A stretch of 64,000 nucleotides of DNA from Lachnospiraceae bacterium UBA1759 (GTDB taxonomy: Bacteria > Bacillota > Clostridia > Lachnospirales > Lachnospiraceae), in contig DCHF01000051.1 in the NCBI GenBank assembly GCA_002315555.1, positions 1-64,000 of the forward strand, read 5' to 3'. Positions 1 to 8,281 of this stretch are shown here, piece by piece; the stretch's first letter is position 1; every line of letters starts with the position of its first letter. The notes beneath the pieces are model-generated. The model was not told where the DNA came from. It saw only the letters and a list, made by a program, of their open reading frames with translations, and did no database searches. The position numbers and the translations under genes were made by a program.

Positions 1-1
1 T

Positions 2-532
2 ATGAATAGGTTGATACTGAAAAAAGAGTGTATTGTAACAAAAAGATTGACACTACATCCATATAGGAAAGAAGACAGAAATCGTCTCGTTGAAATGATG
101 CAGAACCCTGAAATTACGGCAACATTTATGGTTCCCGATTACTCCGAAGAATCTCAATTCTACGCATTGGCGGACAAGATAATTGAATTCAGTCAAATTG
201 AAGATACCACACATTTTGAATATGGAATCTATCTGGACGAATATTTGATTGGTTTTGTAAATGACTGCGGGCATAATGATGAAACCATTGAAGTCGGATA
301 TGTTATTGACCCGGCATATAAAGGGCAAGGATTTGCAACGGAAGCTGTTAGTGCTGCCATTAATGAGTTTAAAGAAATGGGCTTTGAGAAGGTGATTGCC
401 GGATTTTTTGAAGGAAATATTGGAAGCCGGAAAGTAATGGAAAAATGTGGCATGCATTTAAGTGGAAAATCAGACAAAGAAGAATATCGTGGAAAAGTAC
501 TCACATGTTATGAATGTGAAATGGATATATAG
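2..532 (+). CDS. GNAT family N-acetyltransferase (RimJ/RimL type)
   Basis: A 176-aa protein predicted to transfer an acetyl group from acetyl-CoA to an amine; the substrate cannot be told. The order 'R-L-x-L-H-P' near residue 16, a central beta-bulge strand 'VGYVIDP', and the acetyl-CoA pyrophosphate loop 'KGQGFATE' around residues 107-114 fit the Acetyltransf_3 group, as does the late 'N-x-G-S-R-K-V-M-E-K-C-G' helix. The ATG lies at base 2, so the true start could be upstream of the window. The gene is AT-rich and uses A/T-ending codons, unlike most of the window, which suggests recent acquisition together with the next two genes. A 19-bp palindrome follows 15 bases after the stop. Confidence 0.85.
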   Translation: MNRLILKKECIVTKRLTLHPYRKEDRNRLVEMMQNPEITATFMVPDYSEESQFYALADKIIEFSQIEDTTHFEYGIYLDEYLIGFVNDCGHNDETIEVGYVIDPAYKGQGFATEAVSAAINEFKEMGFEKVIAGFFEGNIGSRKVMEKCGMHLSGKSDKEEYRGKVLTCYECEMDI

Positions 533-547
533 TTCAAATATGATGTA

Positions 548-593
548 GACAGGGGGGACGGTTCTGCTGTCAGAACCGTCCCCCCTGTCTTTT
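548..593 (+). terminator. Perfect 19-bp stem hairpin followed by four T
   Basis: The arms 548-566 and 571-589 are exact reverse complements around the loop CTGT, and TTTT follows. The arm carries the core GGGGGGACGGTTCTG. It can act as the terminator of the acetyltransferase gene, but its length and perfection are more than a terminator needs, so it may also be a dispersed palindromic repeat. Confidence 0.7.
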
Positions 594-650
594 CCAAGAA
601 ACAACGCTTTCTGTAATACCTAATGAATATTCTACTTCAATGTGATATCA

Positions 651-680
651 TTGGAACAAGAAATTCAAATTTATTATTGT
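651..680 (+). promoter_or_regulatory. Possible promoter for the alpha/beta hydrolase gene
   Basis: TTGGAA at 651-656 and TATTGT at 675-680 are 18 bases apart in an AT-rich stretch. AT-rich DNA gives such matches easily, so this is tentative. Confidence 0.3.
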
Positions 681-719
681 AAATTCTTATTTTTTGAATT
701 AAAGAGAGGGTAAAGAGAT

Positions 720-1535
720 TTGATAGAAAAAATACATACAACCAGATGTGGAAAAATCCATTATTGGGTAACTGAAAGAATAAGTAATGTTAAGCCGACA
801 TTGCTTTTTTTGCCAGGGCTTACTGCTGATCACAGATTGTTTGAAAAACAAATAGAATATTTTGAAGCTAAAGTAAATGTATTTGTTTGGGATGCACCTG
901 CTCATGCTGGTTCTTGGCCGTTCTCATTTGATTTCACCCTAAAAGACAAAGCTATTTGGCTTGATGAGATTATTGAAAAAGAAAAAATAGAAAAGCCGGT
1001 GATTGTAGGACAATCTATGGGTGGCTATGTTGGTCAAATGTATGCTGAGTTATTTGGTGAAAAGCTGAAAGGCTTTATATCAATAGATTCTGCACCACTG
1101 CAAAGAAAGTATGTTACAGCAATGGAGATATGGCTTCTTAAAAGAATGGAGCCGGTGTACAGGAAATACCCATGGAAATCATTACTTAAGTCTGGAACTA
1201 ATGGCGTCGCAACAACAGAGTATGGAAGAAAACTGATGCTGGATATGATGCTTGAATATAATGAAAATCAAGAGCGTTATTCTAAAATAGCGGGCCACGG
1301 TTTCAGGGTTTTGGCTGAGGCTATGGAGAATGATCTGCCGTATGAAATAAAGTGTCCGGCATTATTGATATGCGGGAAAAAAGACCATGCAGGTTCTTGT
1401 ATTAGATACAACAAAGCTTGGCATAAGAACACAGGAATACAGATTGAATGGATTGATGATGCTGGTCATAATTCAAATACAGACAAGCCAGAATGTATTA
1501 ATTCATTAATTGATGGGTTTATAAAGAAAATATAA
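720..1535 (+). CDS. Alpha/beta hydrolase
   Basis: A 271-aa cytoplasmic serine hydrolase of the alpha/beta fold with no signal peptide. The oxyanion segment 'FLPGLTADHR' sits at residues 30-39, the nucleophile elbow G-Q-S-M-G-G places Ser99, and the candidate acid and base are Asp222 ('CGKKDHAG') and His250 ('DDAGHN'). The predicted start is TTG, preceded by GAGAGGGT; no ATG lies in a better place. The methyltransferase gene begins 27 bases downstream, so the two are probably cotranscribed. Base composition is AT-rich like its neighbours at the window start. The substrate is unknown; relatives include esterases, lipases and haloperoxidase-like enzymes. Confidence 0.85.
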   Translation: MIEKIHTTRCGKIHYWVTERISNVKPTLLFLPGLTADHRLFEKQIEYFEAKVNVFVWDAPAHAGSWPFSFDFTLKDKAIWLDEIIEKEKIEKPVIVGQSMGGYVGQMYAELFGEKLKGFISIDSAPLQRKYVTAMEIWLLKRMEPVYRKYPWKSLLKSGTNGVATTEYGRKLMLDMMLEYNENQERYSKIAGHGFRVLAEAMENDLPYEIKCPALLICGKKDHAGSCIRYNKAWHKNTGIQIEWIDDAGHNSNTDKPECINSLIDGFIKKI

Positions 1536-1561
1536 AATCATAATTTTGATGAGGTGAACAC

Positions 1562-2179
1562 ATGCTTAGTAGCAAAGGTTTTGACTTATGGGCTGATGAT
1601 TATGATAAAAGTGTAGGTTTGTCTGACGAGGATGGAACATACCCTTTTGCAGGTTACAAAGCAATTCTTAATGAAATCTACAACCGGGTTTTAAGTGCTC
1701 CTTCGAAGAATATCCTGGACATTGGATTTGGAACAGGAACATTGACCACTAAGCTTTATGAAAATGGTTGCATGATATATGGACAAGATTTTTCTGATAG
1801 GATGATTGAACTTGCACAGGAGAAAATGCCAAACGCCATATTGTATCAAGGTGACTTTTCCAATGGATTGTCAGAACCTTTGCTGCATCAAAAATATGAT
1901 TCCATCATTGCTACCTATTCTCTTCACCATTTGATGGATCAACAAAAGGTAAGTTTTATAAAAACACTTCTTACACAGCTGAACGAAGAAGGATGTATCT
2001 ACATCGGTGATGTAGCATTTGAAACTCGTGCTGAACTTCATAAATGCATGGGTGAAGCCGGAGATGAATGGGATGATGATGAGTTTTATTTTGTATTCGA
2101 TGAGTTAAAGGGGCATTTCCCAACAATGCGTTTTGAAAAAATGTCCAGTTGTGCAGGACTTATCTCATTACAGAAATGA
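1562..2179 (+). CDS. Class I SAM-dependent methyltransferase
   Basis: A 205-aa protein with the Rossmann-like SAM-binding fold. Motif I is 'LDIGFGTGTLT' near residues 51-61, the acidic end of strand 2 is 'YGQDFSDRMI' near residues 72-81, and the post-motif 'TYSLHHL' precedes the variable C-terminal half. Overall it resembles the small YrrT-type methyltransferases of Firmicutes, though the acceptor molecule cannot be inferred. The ATG is preceded by GAGGTGAACAC. It follows the hydrolase gene by 27 bases, likely in one operon, and shares the low GC of the first 2.2 kb. Confidence 0.8.
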   Translation: MLSSKGFDLWADDYDKSVGLSDEDGTYPFAGYKAILNEIYNRVLSAPSKNILDIGFGTGTLTTKLYENGCMIYGQDFSDRMIELAQEKMPNAILYQGDFSNGLSEPLLHQKYDSIIATYSLHHLMDQQKVSFIKTLLTQLNEEGCIYIGDVAFETRAELHKCMGEAGDEWDDDEFYFVFDELKGHFPTMRFEKMSSCAGLISLQK

Positions 2180-2255
2180 GTTTCAGTTTATTCTCTCAAT
2201 GAGACAGCACGGAATTAACGCATCATCTTAGATCCTGTCCGGATCAAAACAGTAT

Positions 2256-2297
2256 AAAAAGCGGCATGAAAACCGAACCGGTTTCATGCCGCTTTTT
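2256..2297. terminator. Bidirectional intrinsic terminator
   Basis: An 11-bp stem (2261-2271 with 2282-2292) is extended by A5 at 2256-2260 pairing with T5 at 2293-2297. It lies between converging genes (methyltransferase on +, NifX-FKBP on -), so it can end transcription from both sides. Confidence 0.8.
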
Positions 2298-2328
2298 CCT
2301 TTTTAAGAATCGCTTCAGCAATTCCTGT

Positions 2329-3198
2329 TTATTCCGTGATGGAAATGACCTCGATCTTGAAGTTCAGTTCCTTGCCGGCCATTTCATGGTTGGCATCAAA
2401 TGTGATGGTTTCCTCATCGCGAGCTGTAACAACGACCGGGAACTGCTGTCCGTACATGTTGGACAGGAACACGCGCTGACCGACTTCAAGACCTTCTGAG
2501 CCCGGAAGCTCGGCAATGTTGACGGTGAATACTGCCTGCGGATCATGCTCACCGTAAGCTTCTGCCGGCATCAGGTGAACATTGACGATGTCGCCGACTG
2601 CCATTTCGGCACAAGCCTTATCGAAGCCGAGGATCATCATGCCCACGCCACAAACGAACTCTAACGGCTCGCCGCGGTCGTAAGAGGAATCGAACTGGGT
2701 ACCGTCATTGAAGGTACCCTGATAATGAACGCGCAGGGTCTTGCCGACATTGGTGCCCTCAAACATGGGCTGTCTTGCGCCGCCGCAACCGCCGCCGCAA
2801 CCGCCGCAGCCACCGCCGCAACCGGAACCGCAGTCGCCGCCGCAACCACCTTCAGCTTCTTCATGGTCGTGATGGTCACAGTTGACGCCGGCATCGTTCA
2901 GTTCGCCGCGAAGAAATGCCTGTACAGCTTCATCCGCATCGCCCTCGGCGCCGGAGAAGACCGTTACCCCTGCCTCGGAAAGAGCTGCTTTAGCGCCGCT
3001 TCCCATGCCGCCGCAGATCAGGACTGCGATATCGTTTTCCGCAAGGAGGCCTGCCAGTGCTTCATGGCCGATGCCATTGGAATTCATAACAACGGAGTCT
3101 ACGACTTCGCCGTTTTCTACCGTGTATACCTTAAAGTTTTCAGTTCTTCCGAAATGCTGGAAGACGTTGCCGTTTTCATAGGTTACAGCAATTTTCAT
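2329..3198 (-). CDS. NifX/NifB-type cofactor-binding domain fused to SlyD-like FKBP peptidyl-prolyl isomerase
   Basis: A 289-aa fusion. Residues 1-105 match the dinitrogenase iron-molybdenum cofactor domain (NifX/NifB C-terminal family), with 'YTVENGEVVDSVVM' and 'AVLICGGMGSGAKAAL'. Residues 107-141 form a linker with seven Cys, three His and many Gly, a plausible metal site. Residues 145-289 are an FKBP-type isomerase of the SlyD class: 'VHYQGTFNDGTQFDSS', the insert-in-flap piece 'PAEAYGEHDP', and the late 'NHEMAGKELNF'. The start was set at the ATG preceded by AAAAGGAGAACA; an upstream extension of 34 residues looks untranslated. A likely role is metal-cluster or nickel handling plus protein folding (inference). 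The E. coli SlyD metal segment is C-terminal, here it is N-terminal to the isomerase. Transcribed alone, opposite to its neighbours. Confidence 0.85.
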   Translation of the reverse strand: MKIAVTYENGNVFQHFGRTENFKVYTVENGEVVDSVVMNSNGIGHEALAGLLAENDIAVLICGGMGSGAKAALSEAGVTVFSGAEGDADEAVQAFLRGELNDAGVNCDHHDHEEAEGGCGGDCGSGCGGGCGGCGGGCGGARQPMFEGTNVGKTLRVHYQGTFNDGTQFDSSYDRGEPLEFVCGVGMMILGFDKACAEMAVGDIVNVHLMPAEAYGEHDPQAVFTVNIAELPGSEGLEVGQRVFLSNMYGQQFPVVVTARDEETITFDANHEMAGKELNFKIEVISITE

Positions 3199-3290
3199 GT
3201 TGTTCTCCTTTTGTGTTATGGATGTAAAGCAGATACGAGTACGCATGCTGCCGGTGACGTTCAGTTTATGGCCGTAAAGCCACGCATAAT

Positions 3291-3319
3291 AAGATACCAA
3301 ATGTACACGATAAAATCAA
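3291..3319 (-). promoter_or_regulatory. Likely promoter of the NifX-FKBP gene
   Basis: On the minus strand TTGATT (3319-3314) and TATCTT (3296-3291) are 17 bases apart, upstream of the start at 3198. The leader would be about 85 bases. Confidence 0.45.
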
Positions 3320-3381
3320 CCGATCTTGACAGAAAAACCGTGGTATTTCTCGGATTTGAGTGTCCGAATTCCAAGAAAAGG

Positions 3382-3411
3382 TTGGATATCCTTTGATTTA
3401 TATAGTATACT
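3382..3411 (+). promoter_or_regulatory. Possible promoter of the amidase operon
   Basis: A good -10 box TATACT at 3406-3411 with a weak -35 TTGGAT at 3382-3387, spacer 18. It is the only clear signal upstream of the run of genes at 3492-9328. Confidence 0.45.
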
Positions 3412-3491
3412 GTAAAGGGTTTGTGTTTAAGAAGGCCGGCTGAGTCCGCCGGGACAGCACGTGACTCGTGCGATGGAGAATGAAAGACATT

Positions 3492-5996
3492 ATGGATGTG
3501 GAAATCAAGTATAAGAATTCAAAACTGAAGATTGCTTATATTGTCGGTGCGTGCGTTCTGTTTCTGGCACTCGTCGGCGTAGTGCTGTCGATTCTGATCG
3601 ACCCGCGGGAGTACTTTCTGGAAGAAGCATATGAACTGACAGCAAGCCCGGAGAGCATCGAGCTTTCAGTCCGGGAAACGGCGCAGTTCACGGCGGAGAT
3701 CCTCACGACCGATGAGAAGATCGCTTCCAAACTGGAAGAGAAATACGCGGAGGCAGTACTGACGTATCGGAGTTCGGATGAGAGCGTGGTAACGATTGAT
3801 GACACGGGCAATATCGCCCCGGTCGGCCCCGGAACGGCAACCGTCACCGCAGCCTGGGATACACAGGAAAAGTCCTGCGAAGTCACGGTCTACGCGGTAC
3901 TGGAAAGCATCGGCATGGAGGCGGACGCAGACCTTGTGATCCACGATGAATACGACCTCGCGTATGCCGTCATACCGGCAAATGCCCGCCTGACGGACGA
4001 GCTGGTCTTCTACTCCAGCGACGAATCCGTTGCATCCGTTGATGCGACCGGCCACGTGACCGCAAACGGCCCGGGTACGGCAAGCATTACGATGAAGCTC
4101 GGTGATTTCCGCCGCTTCTGTGTGATCCGCGTCACATCCCCGATGACCGACCTGATCTTTACGGATGAGGATACCGTGATCACGATGAATCGCGGCGACA
4201 CTCATGAATTTACTGCATCCGTCGTCCCCGAGAATACCACGGATGATAAGACACTGACCTGGACTTCCTCCGATGAGACCGTCGGCACGATCGATGCAAA
4301 CGGCCTGTTTACGGCAGCGGATGCCGGCGACACGACCGTCACGGTCACGGCCGGAAAGTTCACCCGCTCCTGCACTGTACACGTGGAGATCCCGCTGGAA
4401 AGCATTGCCCTCGGCGCAACGTCTTTGGAGCTCCGCTATCCTGACAGTGTGCAGATCCCCATCACCTATTTCCCGGTCGATACCACCGCGGACACCACGA
4501 CCGTATGGACCAGCTCCAATGAGGGCGCGGTCACGGTCGATGAGACCGGCACGGTCAAGGCTGTGAACGCGGGATCCGCAATCATTAAGGCGACCTGCGG
4601 TGAATTCAGCGCGGAATGCGCGATCACCGTGATCATTCCGGTCACCTCCGTCTCCATTTCCCAGGGGGAGATGACGTTGAATAAGGGTGCGACCGGTCAG
4701 CTTTCCGCAGCGGTCGGGCCGGCAAATACGACGGAAGACAGGACCATCGACTGGGCCAGTGACAACGCAAAGGTCGCAACGGTTTCCGGTGGCACCGTTA
4801 CCGCAGTCGGGGCCGGTGACGCGATCATTACCGCATCGCACGGGGATTATTCGGCATCCTGCCGCGTCCATGTGCTTTCCCCGATGACCGGCATCGGTAT
4901 GGATCAGAGCGCGATCAGCGTGATCGAGACTTTTACCGCGAGCCTTTCCGTGCATTACCTGCCGGAGGATACCACGGACAATAAGACGCTCAGCTGGAGC
5001 ACCTCGGACGCTGCGGTCGCAACGGTTTCAAACGGAACGGTGAAAGCCATCGCCCCGGGTACCTGCACGATCACTGCGACCTGTGGCTCGTTCAGTACGA
5101 CGGCATCAGTCACGGTTACCGAATACATCGACGTGGAAAGTCTCACACTGGATAAGACCTCGTTGAGCTTTGCACAGGCCGGTGATAAGGCCAGGATCAA
5201 AGCGACCGTCACCCCGTCCAATGCATCCGCGGGTGTGACCTATTCCTCTTCCAACAGCAGCGTGGCTAAAGTCGCGAGCGACGGTACCGTCACCGCAGCA
5301 GGCGGCGGCGACTGTGTAATCACGGCTAAGGCCGGCGGCAAGACCGCGACCTGTAATGTCCATGTGGAAAAAGCCAATGTCGTGGTCGTTCTGGACCCGG
5401 GCCATGACAGCGCGCACGCAGGCGCATATTACAACGGTGTCCGCGAGGAGGTCATCAATAACATCGTCGCGAAAGCAACGCGTGACTACCTGCTCAACCA
5501 CTACACCGGCGTCACGGTCTACCTGACGCACGAGAACATGGAGTATTTCTCCACGAATAACGGCGTGGAACTTGAACAGCGTGCACAGTTTGCGCAGGAT
5601 AAGGGCGCCACGATCCTGGTCAGCCAGCACTTCAACGCATCGAACTCCCATACGGCGAGCGGATGCCTGGCCTTTGTCTCGTATCAGCCGAACGTGGCAG
5701 CGGCCTCCAGTGCGCTCGGAAACAGCATTCTTACTCAGATATCAAGCCGTATGGGCCTGACCAATCTGGGCTGCATTACCACCGCAAGTAACAGTTACTT
5801 TGACCAGTACGGCAACCCGCTCGACTATTACGCGATCAACCGCCACGCCGCAAACCGCGGTATTCCGGGCATCATCGTGGAGCATTGCTTCATGGACCGC
5901 GACACGAGCTTTATCACGAGTAACGACAAGCTGGTCCAGTTCGGTATCTGCGATGCCATCGGCATTGCGAACTATCTGGGACTGCAGGCTAAATAA
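3492..5996 (+). CDS. Membrane-anchored Ig-like (BIG2) repeat protein with C-terminal N-acetylmuramoyl-L-alanine amidase
   Basis: About 834 aa. One N-terminal membrane segment ('KIAYIVGACVLFLALVGVV') anchors it facing outward. Seven bacterial Ig-like group 2 repeats of about 80 residues follow, each with the pattern 'SSDESVATV..G.VTA...GTATIT...G'. The last ~200 residues are an Amidase_3 zinc amidase that cuts the bond between muramic acid and the stem peptide: 'VLDPGHDS' supplies the first His, 'VSQHFNAS' the second, and 'IIVEHCFM' the catalytic Glu. GTG 3468 and ATG 3480 are also possible starts in the same frame; the ATG at 3492 has GGAG 13 bases upstream, so the exact start is uncertain. 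It stops 12 bases before the next gene. Likely a cell-wall remodelling or autolytic enzyme (inference). Confidence 0.88.
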   Translation: MDVEIKYKNSKLKIAYIVGACVLFLALVGVVLSILIDPREYFLEEAYELTASPESIELSVRETAQFTAEILTTDEKIASKLEEKYAEAVLTYRSSDESVVTIDDTGNIAPVGPGTATVTAAWDTQEKSCEVTVYAVLESIGMEADADLVIHDEYDLAYAVIPANARLTDELVFYSSDESVASVDATGHVTANGPGTASITMKLGDFRRFCVIRVTSPMTDLIFTDEDTVITMNRGDTHEFTASVVPENTTDDKTLTWTSSDETVGTIDANGLFTAADAGDTTVTVTAGKFTRSCTVHVEIPLESIALGATSLELRYPDSVQIPITYFPVDTTADTTTVWTSSNEGAVTVDETGTVKAVNAGSAIIKATCGEFSAECAITVIIPVTSVSISQGEMTLNKGATGQLSAAVGPANTTEDRTIDWASDNAKVATVSGGTVTAVGAGDAIITASHGDYSASCRVHVLSPMTGIGMDQSAISVIETFTASLSVHYLPEDTTDNKTLSWSTSDAAVATVSNGTVKAIAPGTCTITATCGSFSTTASVTVTEYIDVESLTLDKTSLSFAQAGDKARIKATVTPSNASAGVTYSSSNSSVAKVASDGTVTAAGGGDCVITAKAGGKTATCNVHVEKANVVVVLDPGHDSAHAGAYYNGVREEVINNIVAKATRDYLLNHYTGVTVYLTHENMEYFSTNNGVELEQRAQFAQDKGATILVSQHFNASNSHTASGCLAFVSYQPNVAAASSALGNSILTQISSRMGLTNLGCITTASNSYFDQYGNPLDYYAINRHAANRGIPGIIVEHCFMDRDTSFITSNDKLVQFGICDAIGIANYLGLQAK

Positions 5997-6008
5997 TCGG
6001 AGGACAGG

Positions 6009-7139
6009 ATGAATACAGTAATGCTTGGCGGAAGAGAGGTTTCCGTTGTGGGTGTGGGCGGCCACTACTCTAAATTTGAAGAGGGCCGGTTTGAAGAGAC
6101 CTATGCTCAGATCGCGGAACCGGAAGTCCGCGCGCGCCGCGGCTATATCGAAAAAGCGTTTGAAAGCGGCATCACTTATTATGATACGACCTGGCGCAAT
6201 GAGGTCGATATGTTCTCCCGCTCCGTAAAGGATCTGGGCATCCGCGACAGAATCCATGTGAACAGCATGGTGCTTGGTGCGTTCCGCGGATCCAAAGCGA
6301 CGGGTATGACGCCGGGTGCGTACGTGGACAAATGGCTGGACGACCGTCTTCGTTCGATGCCTGACCACCATTTTAATTCTTTCATGATCAACGCGCTGGA
6401 GGAGGATTATGACGAGAACCTCTGCGCGGAACTTCTGGGGCATCTGAAGGACCGCAAAAAGGCCGGCGATTTTGATATGATCGGCTTCTCCTGCCACGAC
6501 CATATGCTGGCACGTGTCGCAGCGGACCGCTTCCCGGAATTTGAACTGATCATGCTTGCTTACAACTACAAGAACCGCGCGTTTGAGCGTGCGTTTGACG
6601 GCTACACCGGCAACGCGGCCTTTGTCGCCATGAAGCCGCTCATCTGGTATGAGTACGGTATTCCGTTCGCCGCGGTCAATAACCTTCCGAACGCGGAGGC
6701 TGTGCTGAATGAGGCGGCGGGCGATACCATTGGCCGGGATCCGGAGATCGGCACCAAGGCCATCCGCTGGAATCTGCGGAACCCGCTTGTCAAGGTGACA
6801 GTCTGCGGCATCAATTCCGAAACGGAGCTTGCGGGACTGATCAAGGCCGGAAACGAAGGAAAACTCGGCGACGCAGATGAGGCGCTTCTTGAGCGCTACC
6901 GCCTGGCGGATGAATCCCGCGAGCGTCTGCCGTTCTTCATCGGCGCGTCTCAGGCAGACCCGTCCAACCGGAGAAGCTTGCAGTTCGGCTTGAAGTCTCT
7001 GGGCGGCTACCTGGGCATAGAATGGCCGAATATTCCGCAGAATGTGGACATCGCCGATGGTATGCTGCAGGAATTCCGCGCAAAGCTCTATGAGGAACTG
7101 AAGGCGCGTGGACTTTATCAGCTGTATTTCGGAGAATGA
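6009..7139 (+). CDS. Aldo/keto reductase-fold protein with degenerate catalytic tetrad
   Basis: A 376-aa protein with the layout of the aldo/keto reductase barrel: 'LGGREVSVVGVGG' at the N-terminus, 'SGITYYDTTWRNE' around residues 53-65, and the C-terminal 'KVTVCGINSETELAG' that matches the usual nucleotide-binding end. Of the classic Asp-Tyr-Lys-His tetrad only Asp59 is visible; the Tyr position reads Trp-Arg-Asn (62-64), the Lys position is Met87 ('VNSMVLG') and the His position is Asn128 ('FMINAL'). These assignments are by eye. It may have lost reductase activity or use other residues. Start ATG with CGGAGGACAGG just upstream; 12 bases after the amidase stop and 13 before the next gene, so part of one operon. 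Confidence 0.7.
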   Translation: MNTVMLGGREVSVVGVGGHYSKFEEGRFEETYAQIAEPEVRARRGYIEKAFESGITYYDTTWRNEVDMFSRSVKDLGIRDRIHVNSMVLGAFRGSKATGMTPGAYVDKWLDDRLRSMPDHHFNSFMINALEEDYDENLCAELLGHLKDRKKAGDFDMIGFSCHDHMLARVAADRFPEFELIMLAYNYKNRAFERAFDGYTGNAAFVAMKPLIWYEYGIPFAAVNNLPNAEAVLNEAAGDTIGRDPEIGTKAIRWNLRNPLVKVTVCGINSETELAGLIKAGNEGKLGDADEALLERYRLADESRERLPFFIGASQADPSNRRSLQFGLKSLGGYLGIEWPNIPQNVDIADGMLQEFRAKLYEELKARGLYQLYFGE

Positions 7140-7152
7140 TGAAGGGCACAGT

Positions 7153-8280
7153 ATGAGTACGCATATGACGGAGCTTTGGCAATATGTGACGGAAAAGCTG
7201 ATCCATCCGGCCACGGACACGATCTTTGACCATCCGACCATGCCGGATGATGCGTATCCGTCGGCGGAGGACGCACGCTGTTCTGTCCCGAACCCGAACG
7301 GTTACGCGACGGGAACGGAAGACGGCATGCTGTACGCCGGGACGATGGTTGACGCCTGCCTGGAGTTTACGGAAGCCCCGGAAATGACCGATCCGGTCCT
7401 TCACCAACTGATCCGCGGTATGATCCGATGCGCTTTAGCCGCGTACACGCCCGGCTTCATTCCGCGAAACATCCTGCCCTGTGACGGAAAGAGCCACTAT
7501 TTGGATTCTTCCCGCGACCAGTACACGATGTACATTTCCGGCGCGGTCCGTTATCTTTGCTCCGCGTTCTGCACCGGAGAAGAACGGCGGCAATTGACCG
7601 CGGTCCTCACGGCGGTTGCGGAACGCACCCTGCGGAACGTGACACCGGAAAATGACTACGACCTTTTACGAGATGACAATACACCGGCCCTGCACGGGCG
7701 GATGTGGGATGTCGCCAAGCTTGGAAACCATGAGGCGCTCCGCCTTCCGATGATCGAACTTGCGGGCTTTTACGCATCCCGGGACGATCGTTTTCTGGAG
7801 CGCTATCACGCGCATCGCGAGGAAGCCTATGCCCGCTCGATGGAGTTTCCGGAGACTGCGAACGGCTATTGGCACCTGTACGCGCTGCAGCAGATGATGG
7901 CATCGGTACGGACTTTGAGAATGCTGGAAACGGATGAAGCGTGGCGGAAAAAGTACCGCCTTTTGGAGGAAGAAACGGCACGCTATATGCTGCGTGCGGC
8001 TTCGGGCCTCGAAGCGGCATTTGAAAAACTGAAACAGGAAGACCGGATCCGGACATGCAGCACATCGCAGGATCCGGATGCCTTTTTTACGATTCAGGAC
8101 ATCGCGAATGCGGTGATCGTTACGGCGCAGGCCGGAAAAACGGTGCCGAAGGACCTGGCAAAGCTGTTCCGGCGCGCATGCGACGCACTGGACCTCACGG
8201 TCTGCCGCGGCCCGCTGCCGGTCCATTTCTGGGCGGCGGAAGCTTATTTGAAATCAAACTTATCCATGAAGGAGGAATGA
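7153..8280 (+). CDS. Hypothetical protein, possibly an all-helical (alpha/alpha) barrel
   Basis: A 375-aa protein I do not recognise. It has no signal peptide or membrane segment, is rich in predicted helices with many Arg, Glu, Ala and aromatic residues, and alternates helix pairs such as 'LPMIELAGFYASRDDRFLER' and 'FFTIQDIANAVIVTAQAG', which is reminiscent of the (alpha/alpha)6 toroid of unsaturated-glucuronyl hydrolases and epimerases. That likeness is a guess from texture only. The ATG at 7153 follows GAAGGG; an in-frame extension back to 7108 overlaps the previous gene and is less likely. It stops one base before the M42 peptidase start, so the two are translationally linked. Confidence 0.6.
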   Translation: MSTHMTELWQYVTEKLIHPATDTIFDHPTMPDDAYPSAEDARCSVPNPNGYATGTEDGMLYAGTMVDACLEFTEAPEMTDPVLHQLIRGMIRCALAAYTPGFIPRNILPCDGKSHYLDSSRDQYTMYISGAVRYLCSAFCTGEERRQLTAVLTAVAERTLRNVTPENDYDLLRDDNTPALHGRMWDVAKLGNHEALRLPMIELAGFYASRDDRFLERYHAHREEAYARSMEFPETANGYWHLYALQQMMASVRTLRMLETDEAWRKKYRLLEEETARYMLRAASGLEAAFEKLKQEDRIRTCSTSQDPDAFFTIQDIANAVIVTAQAGKTVPKDLAKLFRRACDALDLTVCRGPLPVHFWAAEAYLKSNLSMKEE

Positions 8281-8281
8281 T

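Noticed and set aside
3666..4955. 429-codon minus-strand frame within the Ig-repeat region
   Set aside because: Repeat DNA yields long open frames on both strands; the plus-strand frame encodes the real repeats.
5742..7241. Long minus-strand reading frame of about 499 codons opposite the amidase and reductase-fold genes
   Set aside because: It overlaps genes with clear motifs, has no ribosome site, and shows the Arg/His/Gly-rich composition of an antisense shadow in GC-rich DNA.
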